Source: Bradyrhizobium sp. B097 (lineage in GTDB: Bacteria; Pseudomonadota; Alphaproteobacteria; Rhizobiales; Xanthobacteraceae). From it: a stretch of 64,000 nucleotides of DNA. The stretch covers positions 1,732,501 to 1,796,500 of the forward strand of contig NZ_CP152412.1 in NCBI RefSeq assembly GCF_038957035.1, given 5' to 3'. The first letter of the stretch is position 1, and each line of letters opens with the position of its first letter. Positions 8,797 to 17,050 of this stretch are shown piece by piece. The position numbers and the translations under genes were made by a program. The notes below the pieces were generated by a model, which had not been told where the DNA came from, made no database searches, and saw only the letters and a program-made list of their open reading frames with translations.

Positions 8797-10143
8797 CTAG
8801 TCCTTGCTATCCGCAACGCGGACTGCGTAAGCGCCGGCCTTCGACGACGAGAGATGCGACAGCACCAGGATTGACGGGTCGACGCCGGTCCGCCGGCGGC
8901 ACAGCACATTAAGTGCGATGGTGGCGAGCACCAGGGAAACCGTCGCCGAGATCGCGGCCCCGAGCACGCCGAGCCAGGGGATCAGCACGACAAATCCGAT
9001 CAGCCGCAGCGCCACGTTGGCGGCGACCACCGGAACATAATCGCGCTCATGCCCTGTCAGCTGCAGGACCGCGGCGGACGGCCCGCCTGCCGCCTGGAAG
9101 GCCGTTCCGATCGCGAGCACGATCAACACCCACTGCTGCGCGGCGAAATGCGGTCCGAACAGGCCGAGAAGGTAGGGAGCGCCGACCCAGACGATAACGA
9201 GCCCGCTAAGCACGCAGAGCGCGGTCACCTCGGCCATCAGCTTCAGCGTATGTTCGAGCTCGCGGTGATTCTTGCTGAAATACAGCGACGGCAGCCGGCG
9301 CGCGCCGAACGTGTAGAGCGCAGCGGAAAGCATCGCGAAGATGTTGGCCAGTCGCGAGGCGGCGAAATAGACGCCCGCAGTAGCCGGATCCAGCATCCAG
9401 TAGACCAGGATGACGTCGAAATACTGGTTCGCCGCTTCGAGAATGGATGCCAGCCAGAAGCGGAACGCACTGCGGTTCCAGCGCGACGTCTCGAAGCGCG
9501 CCGTGACCGAGCGCAGGTTCGGCAGCACGCGCACGATCGACACGATCTGCACGATGAGCCCCAACGCCATCGCGACCGTCATCGCGGTGAACAGCTCGGC
9601 GGGGGTGAGCTGGCGGTGGCCGAACAGCGCTGCGATCAGCACCAGGACAACGGCAACCCGCCAGAAGAATTCGCGATTGCCTTCGCCCATCAGGATGCTG
9701 ACCAGTGATCGTGCGATCTGGCTGCCGAGCATCAGCCCAGCATTGACGGCGGTGAACGCCGAGACCGAGAGGATCAAGAGCCACCATTCGCCGCGAATGG
9801 TTGCCACCGCGGCGATCGCGGCGATCGAGATCAGCATCCCGATCGCCGAGTACTTCAGGCTCGACAGCAGTACACCCTTGGTGAACTCGGCCTGACTGCG
9901 CACCTCGTACTCGTTGAGGAAGCGAACCAGCAGCAGCTCCTGGCCGACCAGGCCCACGACGGCGCCGATCTGGGCGATGGAGAGCAGGGTTGCGAAGTCT
10001 CCGAACGCGTCAGGCGTCATCGCTCGCGCGGCCAGCGAGAACAGGGCGAACGCAAGCCCGCCGCTGCCAACCTTGAGGAGGATGGTCCCGGCAACGCCGC
10101 GCGTCACATCGCGCCGTAGCATTTGGAGAACGGAGGCAATCAC
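8797..10143 (-). CDS. Polysaccharide flippase (Wzx/MurJ-like, MVF superfamily)
   Basis: The 448-residue protein consists almost entirely of hydrophobic helices, with 12 or more predicted membrane segments. It begins GVAGTILLKVGSGGLAFALFSLAARAMTPDAFGDFATLLS, a typical Wzx/RfbX N-terminus (G..lLkvgs.gl.F.l..llAR.l.pe.fG...). It should translocate lipid-linked oligosaccharide units across the inner membrane. The start used is a GTG; an ATG seven codons later is an alternative, and neither has an ideal Shine-Dalgarno. Together with the Wzz-type and Wzy-type proteins it completes a Wzx/Wzy-dependent pathway. It is convergent with the co-polymerase and divergent from the FAD enzyme. Confidence 0.85.
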   Translation of the reverse strand: MIASVLQMLRRDVTRGVAGTILLKVGSGGLAFALFSLAARAMTPDAFGDFATLLSIAQIGAVVGLVGQELLLVRFLNEYEVRSQAEFTKGVLLSSLKYSAIGMLISIAAIAAVATIRGEWWLLILSVSAFTAVNAGLMLGSQIARSLVSILMGEGNREFFWRVAVVLVLIAALFGHRQLTPAELFTAMTVAMALGLIVQIVSIVRVLPNLRSVTARFETSRWNRSAFRFWLASILEAANQYFDVILVYWMLDPATAGVYFAASRLANIFAMLSAALYTFGARRLPSLYFSKNHRELEHTLKLMAEVTALCVLSGLVIVWVGAPYLLGLFGPHFAAQQWVLIVLAIGTAFQAAGGPSAAVLQLTGHERDYVPVVAANVALRLIGFVVLIPWLGVLGAAISATVSLVLATIALNVLCRRRTGVDPSILVLSHLSSSKAGAYAVRVADSKD

Positions 10144-10632
10144 AAGAGACGTCTCAATATCCTGTCAGGCTGCTGACCCTAGCAATCGGTGAGGTCAGGA
10201 GTGTTAATGTTCTCTTGCTAAGATTCCGTTCCTTCCAACCGGCCTCCGGGCGCACGCAGTCGGCCAATATGTCGCGCTGCTCCATTCTGGAACGCTGCCG
10301 TCCTCGCTGTGTCCAAACGGCGCAGATTGGATGCTTCTCCGGCGCCCGGTTCGACAGCGTGGACCGCGCTGGTTGAAGCCGCGTTAGCGCGTCAACGGCA
10401 TCCGTCGAAGCTCCATGGCCTGGCAGTTGCCCCGCCAGCCTGCTGTGGAGCGCCCAAAACGTCGGTTTCATGACCGCTGTGGCTGCAAGCCACGTGCCGG
10501 GAAGGGGCTGATCGCGGTGGGGGCGTTGTCGTTAACCTCAATCATGGAACTCGTCGTGTCCGTTCTGCGCGGCGGCAGGGCAGGCAAGGAAATTGCAGTT
10601 CCGTAGCCAATTAGCCGTCGGAGCGGACAAAT
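10144..10632. other. 489-bp divergent intergenic region (flippase / FAD enzyme)
   Basis: Short frames on both strands here have no recognisable products. The region should contain the promoters of the divergent flippase and FAD-enzyme genes. A GTTAACC word (10531-10537) resembles the TTAACC motifs of the other divergent spacers in this locus. No hairpin or other clear signal was found. Confidence 0.5.
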
Positions 10633-11853
10633 ATGATTGCCGAGGAAAGCATGACCCAGCCGATCGCAACCTGCGAGGCTGAAACGATCGAAGCGGACGT
10701 TGCCATTGTTGGCGCCGGGTTGGCGGGCTCGCTTGCGCGGGCCGTCCTCACGCGTGCCGGGTATCGGGTCGTCCTGATCGACAAGCGTTCGATCCCGCCG
10801 GATGAATTCCGCGTCGAAAAGATCGCCGGACGCCAGATCGATATCTTCCGCCGTCTGGGCTTCATCGACGACGTCGAGGCCGTCGCCTCGTCCTATGACC
10901 GGGTGCTCAATATCAGGGACGGCAGACTGGTCGATATCGGCGTCGGCCGGTCCTACGGGGTTTCCTATGCCAACCTCGTCGACATGGCCCGCGGCCTGAC
11001 GCCTGATACATCCAGCTTCCTGCTCGACCAGGTGACCAATGTCAGCTGCAGCGAGGATCGTCAGCAACTGACGCTGGCCTCCGGAAAACGCGTCGTCTCG
11101 CGGCTGGTCGTTCTGGCGACCGGCATGGCGGGCGCGCTTGGCTACAATCTCGGAATGCGCCGGCAGATGATCGCCGCGCGCCATTCGGTGACGTTCGGCT
11201 TCACGATCGCGCGGCCGGATAACGCGCCTTTCAGCTTCGACGCGCTGACCTGCTACGGCAAGGAGGCGGCTGACGGCGTCGACTATCTCAGCCTGTTTCC
11301 GATGTCGGGCGGCATGCGGGCGAACCTGTTCATGTTCCGCGACCCGACCGATCCGATCATGCGCGAGCTGCGCCGCGACACCAGGCGGACGCTGCTTCGT
11401 CTGATGCCGGGACTGGAGCGCTACCTTGGCGATTTCCAGATCGTCGGCCAGGTGCACAACTGGGTCATGGACCTGTCCGTGACCGAGGGCCATCTGCAGC
11501 CGGGCGTCGTGCTGATCGGCGATGCCTACCAGACCAACTGTCCTGCGGCCGGTACCGGCGTGAGCCGACTGCTGGTGGATGTCGAGCGTCTCTGCACCGA
11601 ATATGTGCCGCGCTGGCTCGAGACCGACGGCATGGGCACGGAGAAGATTGCGCAGTTCTATTCTGATCGCGACAAGCTCGCCGCCGACCGGCATTCACTG
11701 CAACTGGCGCACTTCCGCCAGGCTTTGACCTCGAACACCGATGTACGTTGGACCATGCAGCGGAAGCTGCACTTCCTGCGCCGCATGATCACGCATCAGG
11801 TGGACCGGATTCATCCGGGATGGGTCATGCGCGTTCGCAGCGCGCTTCGGTAG
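10633..11853 (+). CDS. FAD-dependent monooxygenase-type oxidoreductase in the polysaccharide locus
   Basis: A 406-residue flavoprotein of the UbiH/PHBH (group A monooxygenase) fold. The N-terminal ADP-binding loop VAIVGAGLAGSLARAVLTRAG matches GxGxxG, and IDKR follows at the end of strand 2. The second FAD motif is VVLIGDAYQTNCPAAGTG, equivalent to the GD..H...P..GqG stretch with the His and final Gln replaced. ATG 10633 has GGAG 9 bp upstream; an ATG at 10651 with GAGGA is possible. No membrane segment is visible. Its substrate is unknown. Its position, transcribed away from the flippase, suggests modification of a lipid carrier, sugar or associated lipid, but this is only inferred from context. 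Confidence 0.75.
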   Translation: MIAEESMTQPIATCEAETIEADVAIVGAGLAGSLARAVLTRAGYRVVLIDKRSIPPDEFRVEKIAGRQIDIFRRLGFIDDVEAVASSYDRVLNIRDGRLVDIGVGRSYGVSYANLVDMARGLTPDTSSFLLDQVTNVSCSEDRQQLTLASGKRVVSRLVVLATGMAGALGYNLGMRRQMIAARHSVTFGFTIARPDNAPFSFDALTCYGKEAADGVDYLSLFPMSGGMRANLFMFRDPTDPIMRELRRDTRRTLLRLMPGLERYLGDFQIVGQVHNWVMDLSVTEGHLQPGVVLIGDAYQTNCPAAGTGVSRLLVDVERLCTEYVPRWLETDGMGTEKIAQFYSDRDKLAADRHSLQLAHFRQALTSNTDVRWTMQRKLHFLRRMITHQVDRIHPGWVMRVRSALR

Positions 11854-11925
11854 AGGGCCGCGCTTCTCAAGCGGCTCTAAAGCCGGACGAGTTTTGATTT
11901 GAATCGGCTTGGTGCAGTCTCGGTT

Positions 11926-12117
11926 CACCTCCCCCCGTCGGGGAGAGGTCGGATTGCTCTCGGCGATGCGAAGCATCGTCCGGTGCAATCCGGGTGAGGG
12001 CGCTTGCTCTCTCGAAAGACCGTAACCCCTCACCCGATTTGCTGCGCAAATCGACCTCTCCCAAGGGAGAGTTGAGCTTTCGACGCAGTCCAGCTCAACC
12101 TGATCTCATCACGATCT
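11926..12117. repeat. Dispersed intergenic palindromic repeat, family A (copy 1)
   Basis: The space between the convergent FAD-enzyme and acyltransferase genes contains inverted blocks, CACCTCCCCCCGTCGGGGAG at one side and CCTCTCCCAAGGGAGAG at the other, with inner GATTGC...GCAATC and CCCTCACCCGATT elements. Related copies occur at 31316-31440 and 57870-58008. The structure resembles REP/RIME-like repeats common in Bradyrhizobium intergenic regions. It may also terminate transcription. Confidence 0.75.
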
Positions 12118-13246
12118 AGCGTGTACCGGTCGAGGTGCGGACCGGCCTGAGGTCGGTCACCCGCTTCGCGGCCTGCTTGATCCAGGGCGCCTGCTTCAGC
12201 GCAAACAGTGCAAGCGATCCGGCCGCGCTGCCGGCCTGCGTCACGCTCGACATCGGCGTGGGCTGGCCTCCGAACTGCATCTTGTAGGGTTCGTCACCGA
12301 TGGTGAAATCCAGCACCCGGTCTCCGCGCTCGATGCAGTCTTTGGCGACACTCTCGAAGGTCAGCGCGCCGATCGACTGGCTCTTGTATCCCTCGATGTT
12401 GAAAGCCGTCATGACGACGAGCAGGCTGCCGCGGTGAGCCAGCCCAAGGGCGGTGGCGATGACCTCGCCATCCATCTTCATGGCATAGAGTCGGGTAAAG
12501 GAGCCCATGCCGCGAAGCGCCACGCTCGAGTAGAAATCGAAATATTCCGGTCGCTGCAGCAGGTCACCGTCGCCGTGTGCCTGGAAACGCGGGCCGCGAA
12601 ACTTCCTCATCACGTCCATGGCTTCGCCGATGGAAGCGCTGTCGTTGCAGCATGCGAAGGTGAGCGTGCCCTTCTTGTGGATCTGGCGCCATTTCTTTGC
12701 CAGTTCCTTTTGATAGGATTTTCCCAGCGCGTTGAGCTCCCATTGCTCGAACGGCGCGGACAGGACCGTCGCATAGGCATTGGTATCCATCAGACTGCGG
12801 TGAGGCGCCCCGAGCAGATTCTCGATCGGCATCCTGGCATCGAGCAGCTTGGGAATGCGCAGCAGGTCGAATGGCCGGACCAGTTTGCGAAGCTGCTCGC
12901 AGGCCTGCCGGTCCTGCAGCAGGTCGGCGAATGTCTTGGCGGCGCAGACCGGTGACAAATAGTCGGACACACGAAGGTCCGCGAATTCGATCGTGCGCAT
13001 CGGGCCGCGCCGCACGCGGAGCAGCGGCAGCACGGCCGCAAGCGCCTTGTTTGCGCGATGACGGACGACGACGACCAGCGGCTTCGCTGCCGCGGCGGGA
13101 GCGAGCTTGCGATACAGGCTGTCGAGCCACAGCGGATGCTGGAAGGCGGTCGCGTCCGAGCCTTCGAACAATGTCGCGTACTCTTCAGACAGGAAGTCGA
13201 ATGCGTCGTCGATACAAACATCGAACGCGTCATCATTCTTATTCAT
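12116..13246 (-). CDS. BioF2/FemAB-like acyltransferase (GNAT fold; CelD-like)
   Basis: The 376-residue soluble protein matches the acetyltransferase family found in many polysaccharide loci (CelD/BioF2-like, PF13480 type). Recognisable parts are the N-terminal FQHPLWLDSLYRKL, the central KSYQKELAKKWRQIHKKGTL helix, and the C-terminal GNAT half with GEVIATALGLAHRGSLLVVM, GYKSQSIGALTFESVAKDCI and DFTIGDEPYKMQFG. The last is very typical of this family (DF..GDe.YK..F). It probably adds an acyl group to a sugar or lipid-linked intermediate. It is transcribed divergently from the WecG-type gene. No signal peptide. Confidence 0.85.
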   Translation of the reverse strand: MNKNDDAFDVCIDDAFDFLSEEYATLFEGSDATAFQHPLWLDSLYRKLAPAAAAKPLVVVVRHRANKALAAVLPLLRVRRGPMRTIEFADLRVSDYLSPVCAAKTFADLLQDRQACEQLRKLVRPFDLLRIPKLLDARMPIENLLGAPHRSLMDTNAYATVLSAPFEQWELNALGKSYQKELAKKWRQIHKKGTLTFACCNDSASIGEAMDVMRKFRGPRFQAHGDGDLLQRPEYFDFYSSVALRGMGSFTRLYAMKMDGEVIATALGLAHRGSLLVVMTAFNIEGYKSQSIGALTFESVAKDCIERGDRVLDFTIGDEPYKMQFGGQPTPMSSVTQAGSAAGSLALFALKQAPWIKQAAKRVTDLRPVRTSTGTR

Positions 13247-13555
13247 GCGAAACCAAACAAACGGGTTTTCAAAGCGCCGGTCGAGCCGCCGTGATCTCCT
13301 TATAGCAAAGGCTGACGACCTCCGGCACCGGGAGATTACGATTTGTATTAATGTCGTCCCTCGACCTTTGCGCAGTGTTGCTGCTCAAACATCGCCGGCC
13401 TTGCGGAATCCTGTGTGATGCTGTCGCTCCGCCCAGCGCCGGCATCGTTAACCATCCCTCACGGTCCGTCTCACGTCACGCTGCCGCGTGATATCGCATC
13501 CGTCTGGACCGGATATTGCAGTTAGGTGCACGTAAGCACTGGAGCCCCTGCTGAA
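13247..13555. promoter_or_regulatory. 309-bp divergent promoter region with a GTTAACCAT motif
   Basis: This spacer separates the BioF2-like gene from the WecG/TagA gene. It has no credible gene. At 13447-13455 it carries GTTAACCAT, containing the alphaproteobacterial CtrA half-site TTAACCAT, which also occurs upstream of the co-polymerase gene. Exact promoters were not resolved. Confidence 0.35.
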
Positions 13556-14554
13556 ATGTTGACTAACAGCCAAAAAGCCCGCGTTTCCGACGCAATCTCG
13601 CCCCTGCAGGCCGATCACGAGCGGCCGCGGCGTCTCGATTCGGATATGGCTGCTCCAGCTGTCCGGATTTGCAACACTTCGAGCGCCGGGCAGCCGGTTT
13701 CCTTCGCGGATGCGCCGGCCGAATCAACGATGCCGAACGGCGTGCCGGAGCGTCGCACCAATCCTGTCGGCAGGGCTGCGACCGCCAGCGTTGCGCGGGC
13801 GACGATCGGCGGGCTGCGGCTCGCTGTGCTCGATCGCGAGCAGACCGCGGATTTCATGGTCGAGGCGGTGTATCCGAACCGGCGTATCGATCGGCCGCTG
13901 TATCTGACATCAGCCAATGGCGAGGTGCTGTCGCGCTGCTCCACCGAGCCGATGACCGACCGGCTGTTCCGTGCCGCCGACCTGATCAATGCCGACGGGC
14001 AGCCGCTGGTCATGGTGTCGAAGCTGCGGTCGCCGAACCCGCTTCCCGAGCGCGTTGCGACCACGGACTTGTTCCACGACGTTGCGCGCAAAGCGGAAGA
14101 GCTCGGGCTGACCTTCTACCTGTTCGGTGCGAACGAGGCCGAAAACAAGGCGGCAATCGCCAATGTCCGCCGGGCCTATCCGGCACTCAAGATCGTCGGC
14201 TATTCGCACGGCTATCTGCGCGGCGACGCGCTTCGGGCCAAGGTGGATGAGATCAACGCTCTGGCGCCGGACTTTCTCTGGGTCGCGCTTGGCGTGCCCT
14301 ATGAGCAGGCCTTCGTCGACGAATTCATGTCGCGGCTTGGCAATGTCGGCGTCATCAAGACGTCGGGCGGATTGTTCAACTTCCTGTCCGGATCGCGGCC
14401 GCGCGCGCCGAGATGGATGCAGATCGTCGGGCTCGAATGGGCCTGGCGTGTTTGGCTCGAGCCGCGCCGGCTGTTCTGGCGCTATCTGACGACCAATCCG
14501 CACGCCCTCTATCTGCTGTTCAACCGGACCCGGTCCTCGGCGACCAAGGACTGA
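13556..14554 (+). CDS. WecG/TagA/CpsF family glycosyltransferase (GT26)
   Basis: The GT26 domain occupies about residues 90-320 of a 332-residue protein. Key stretches are YLTSANGEVL, DLINADGQPLVMVSKL, LFGANEAENKAAIANVRRAYP, DFLWVALGVPYEQAFV, SGGLFNFLSGSRPRAPRWMQ and GLEWAWRVWLEPRRLFWRY. All are diagnostic (N.dG.p.v, G.PkQE.w, G..fd..sG...RAP.w....glEW..Rl..eP.Rl.kRY). It transfers a sugar, often ManNAcA or a hexose, to a lipid-linked acceptor at the inner leaflet. A Pro/Ser-rich N-terminal extension of about 80 residues precedes the domain. ATG 13556 was chosen over an in-frame GTG at 13526; GGAG at 13541 fits either poorly. It is first of a probable operon with the Wzy-like and GH5 genes. 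Confidence 0.92.
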   Translation: MLTNSQKARVSDAISPLQADHERPRRLDSDMAAPAVRICNTSSAGQPVSFADAPAESTMPNGVPERRTNPVGRAATASVARATIGGLRLAVLDREQTADFMVEAVYPNRRIDRPLYLTSANGEVLSRCSTEPMTDRLFRAADLINADGQPLVMVSKLRSPNPLPERVATTDLFHDVARKAEELGLTFYLFGANEAENKAAIANVRRAYPALKIVGYSHGYLRGDALRAKVDEINALAPDFLWVALGVPYEQAFVDEFMSRLGNVGVIKTSGGLFNFLSGSRPRAPRWMQIVGLEWAWRVWLEPRRLFWRYLTTNPHALYLLFNRTRSSATKD

Positions 14555-14626
14555 GTCCGTACCGAGTGCAATGTGCCGCTCCGATCCACCGGAGCGGCGA
14601 GCTCTTCAATGAGCGGAGTACAATCG

Positions 14627-15910
14627 ATGGACGGTCGAGCAGTCGATAGCTCGGTCTGGCAGGCGCCGGGCGTTGATGCGGAAGATTTCGCGCGAACCGT
14701 CGTCAACTGGTCGATCACCGTCAACGTGATCATGTCGATGGGGACGTTCCACCCCGCGCTGCTTCCGACCGAGGTAACGCTGGTTCAGCAGGCCGTCGCC
14801 CTGCTGATGTGGGGGGTGCTGATCTATGCGAGCCTGTTCATCCGTCCCTGCCTGCGGCTGGCGTTTAATCTCGATACGCTTGTGATCGTCGCATTCTATG
14901 CGTTCGCCACGATTTCGGTGCTCTGGACCAATTTGGACGCGGCGGCCCTGATGAAGGCCGCGGCGCTCGCGGTCACGACGCTGGGCGCGTTCTGCATGGT
15001 CAGTCGCGTCGACATCGACGACATCGTGAAATCGACCACCCGCGGCCTCTTCGTCCTGATCGCCGGCTCCGCGGTTTGTGCGGTCGCACTCCCGGACATC
15101 GGCGTGGACCAGACCTGGATGCACAATGGGCAATGGCAGGGCGTCTTCGAGTCGAAGCAGACCCTGGGCTTCGCTGGCGCCTATCTTATGTTCTTTGCCT
15201 GTTATCGCAAGATAACCGGACAGGGATGGCTGCCGTTCCTCGTGACGTTCGCACTGGCCTCGACCTGCGTCGTCTTTTCAGAGTCGCGCGGCGCCGGCGC
15301 CTTGTCGCTGGTCGCCTGTGCGTTGTTGCTGACCTCCTTGTGGTCGGTCAGCTGCATGCGGGTCTACGCGGTGCTGCCATGTGCCATGTGCGTCGCTGCC
15401 GCGTTGCTGATGCTGTACTTCTACACGACCGGGTACGACTCGATCCGCGTGTTCGACACGACGATCAATTTTACCGAAAGAACCTTCATCTGGCATTACG
15501 CCATCAGCCATTTCGATGATGCGCCGCTGTTCGGATTTGGCATCAACGGGTTCTGGACCAGACCGGAGATCTACGACTATTTCAACCAGAACCACGGCTG
15601 GGTGCTCGACAATTACCACAACGGCTACATCGCCATTCTCGTCGAAACCGGGTTCCTGGGCTATTTGCTGTTCATGGCGAGCGTCTTTCTGTTTTCCTAC
15701 AGGATGCTCTGCCTGATCGCGGAGCGGGCGATCGACCGTCTGCATTGTGCGCTGATCGTCGGGTTCGTCTTCCTGAACTGCCAGACCAATTTTACCGAAA
15801 CGGTCTTCCTGCGTTCGACGATGTTCACATCGGTGCTGTTGATCGCCTTTTTCCTCGCCGCTTGCCGCTCGTTGCCGTTGTCGCGCCTGCGCGAGCTGGA
15901 GTTGCCATGA
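14627..15910 (+). CDS. O-antigen ligase/polymerase family membrane protein (Wzy/WaaL)
   Basis: A multi-pass inner-membrane protein of about 427 residues with roughly ten hydrophobic segments and a large periplasmic loop. Signatures of the O-antigen ligase/Wzy family are WQGVFESKQTLGFAGAYLM (W.G.f..Kn.lG), ESRGAG, and DNYHNGYIAILVETGFLGYL (the HNgyl.ilvEtGl.G motif) after the loop. In this locus it is best interpreted as the polymerase of a Wzx/Wzy pathway, although a ligase role cannot be excluded. ATG 14627 has GGAG 8 bp upstream; an in-frame ATG at 14609 is the alternative. The stop codon overlaps the start of the GH5 gene (ATGA), indicating translational coupling. Confidence 0.87.
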   Translation: MDGRAVDSSVWQAPGVDAEDFARTVVNWSITVNVIMSMGTFHPALLPTEVTLVQQAVALLMWGVLIYASLFIRPCLRLAFNLDTLVIVAFYAFATISVLWTNLDAAALMKAAALAVTTLGAFCMVSRVDIDDIVKSTTRGLFVLIAGSAVCAVALPDIGVDQTWMHNGQWQGVFESKQTLGFAGAYLMFFACYRKITGQGWLPFLVTFALASTCVVFSESRGAGALSLVACALLLTSLWSVSCMRVYAVLPCAMCVAAALLMLYFYTTGYDSIRVFDTTINFTERTFIWHYAISHFDDAPLFGFGINGFWTRPEIYDYFNQNHGWVLDNYHNGYIAILVETGFLGYLLFMASVFLFSYRMLCLIAERAIDRLHCALIVGFVFLNCQTNFTETVFLRSTMFTSVLLIAFFLAACRSLPLSRLRELELP

Positions 15911-16932
15911 CCGCGTTTCGATTTGTTCCGCAAAGAGCCTTGAGCGCGCTGCTGGCAGTGGCGCTTTCTGCCGTGCTGATCTCGCCCGCGCGTGCGGCCG
16001 GGCAGGGGGCATCACCGGACGTCGCGGCGTTGGGGCGCGGCATCAATATTCTTGGCTATGACGGCATCTGGGAAGGTTACCCGAACGCGCCCTTTCGCCT
16101 GGAAAACCTCACCGCCATCCGCAAGGCAGGCTTTTCACACGTCCGGATCAACTTCTTCGGCTTCAGGCACATGGATTCCGGCAACATCCTGGATGACGCC
16201 GTCCTGCGGCGCCTCGATGCCGTGATCGAGCAGGTGCTGGCGAGCAGACTGATCCCGATCCTCGATGAGCACGATACCGATCTCTGCCAACGCGACGTGC
16301 CGGAATGCGCGGCGAAGCTCAAGGCGTTCTGGCGCCAGATCGCGTCGCGCTACGCGGGCAAATACCCCGCGCTCGTGTTTGAGATCCTGAACGAGCCCGG
16401 TGGGAACATGACATCGGCCGGGTGGAATGCGCTGCTCGGCGAATGCCTGGCCATCATCAGGGGCACGAATCCGAAGCGCGATGTCGTCGTCGCCGTCCTG
16501 AACACCGAGGAGCTGCCGGTCGAGCAGCTGACGTTGCCGGCCGGCGACAGGAACCTGATCGTCACATTCCACTATTATTTGCCGCTGCAATTCACCCATC
16601 AGGGCGCGCCGTGGTCGGCGACTTTCTCGAAGATCGACCCGTTGAGTTGGGGCTCAGCGGAGGACGAAGCCAAGGCCGCCGCCGATTTCGACAAGGTCAG
16701 GTCGTGGTCGGAGAGGGAGCAGCGCCCGATCTATCTCGGCGAGTTCGGCGTCTACGAGCGCGCGCCGGCGGAGAGCCGGACGAAGTACCTGTCGTTCGTG
16801 GCGAGGCGCGCTGAAGGCTTCGGCTGGGCGTGGGCCTATTGGCAATTCGATCACGATTTCGCGGCATTCGACGGCGCCCGGCAACGCTGGAACAGGGACA
16901 TCCTCCGCGCGATCATTCCTTCGGCTCGATGA
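15907..16932 (+). CDS. Secreted glycoside hydrolase family 5 (cellulase-like)
   Basis: A 341-residue GH5-type glycanase with an N-terminal signal peptide (hydrophobic ALSALLAVALSAVLI, cleavage near ARA-AG). The TIM-barrel shows RINFFGFRHM early, the acid/base Glu in LVFEILNEPGG and the nucleophile Glu in RPIYLGEFGVYE; both catalytic residues are intact. Expected location is the periplasm or outside, cleaving a beta-glycan. ATG 15907 overlaps the preceding stop, so it is translated with the Wzy-like gene. Such glycanases in polysaccharide operons usually trim or clear the polymer during assembly. A role in plant cellulose breakdown is the alternative. Confidence 0.9.
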   Translation: MTAFRFVPQRALSALLAVALSAVLISPARAAGQGASPDVAALGRGINILGYDGIWEGYPNAPFRLENLTAIRKAGFSHVRINFFGFRHMDSGNILDDAVLRRLDAVIEQVLASRLIPILDEHDTDLCQRDVPECAAKLKAFWRQIASRYAGKYPALVFEILNEPGGNMTSAGWNALLGECLAIIRGTNPKRDVVVAVLNTEELPVEQLTLPAGDRNLIVTFHYYLPLQFTHQGAPWSATFSKIDPLSWGSAEDEAKAAADFDKVRSWSEREQRPIYLGEFGVYERAPAESRTKYLSFVARRAEGFGWAWAYWQFDHDFAAFDGARQRWNRDILRAIIPSAR

Positions 16933-17050
16933 ACCCATGCGGCCCTTGCGCGGCCTCTGATTCAGGATCGCGCTGAACGCCATGCCTTGCCTTGCATGGC
17001 CTGAGGAATGATACTCGCTCCGGACAGCCAAGCTTAAGGAATCGAGAGCG

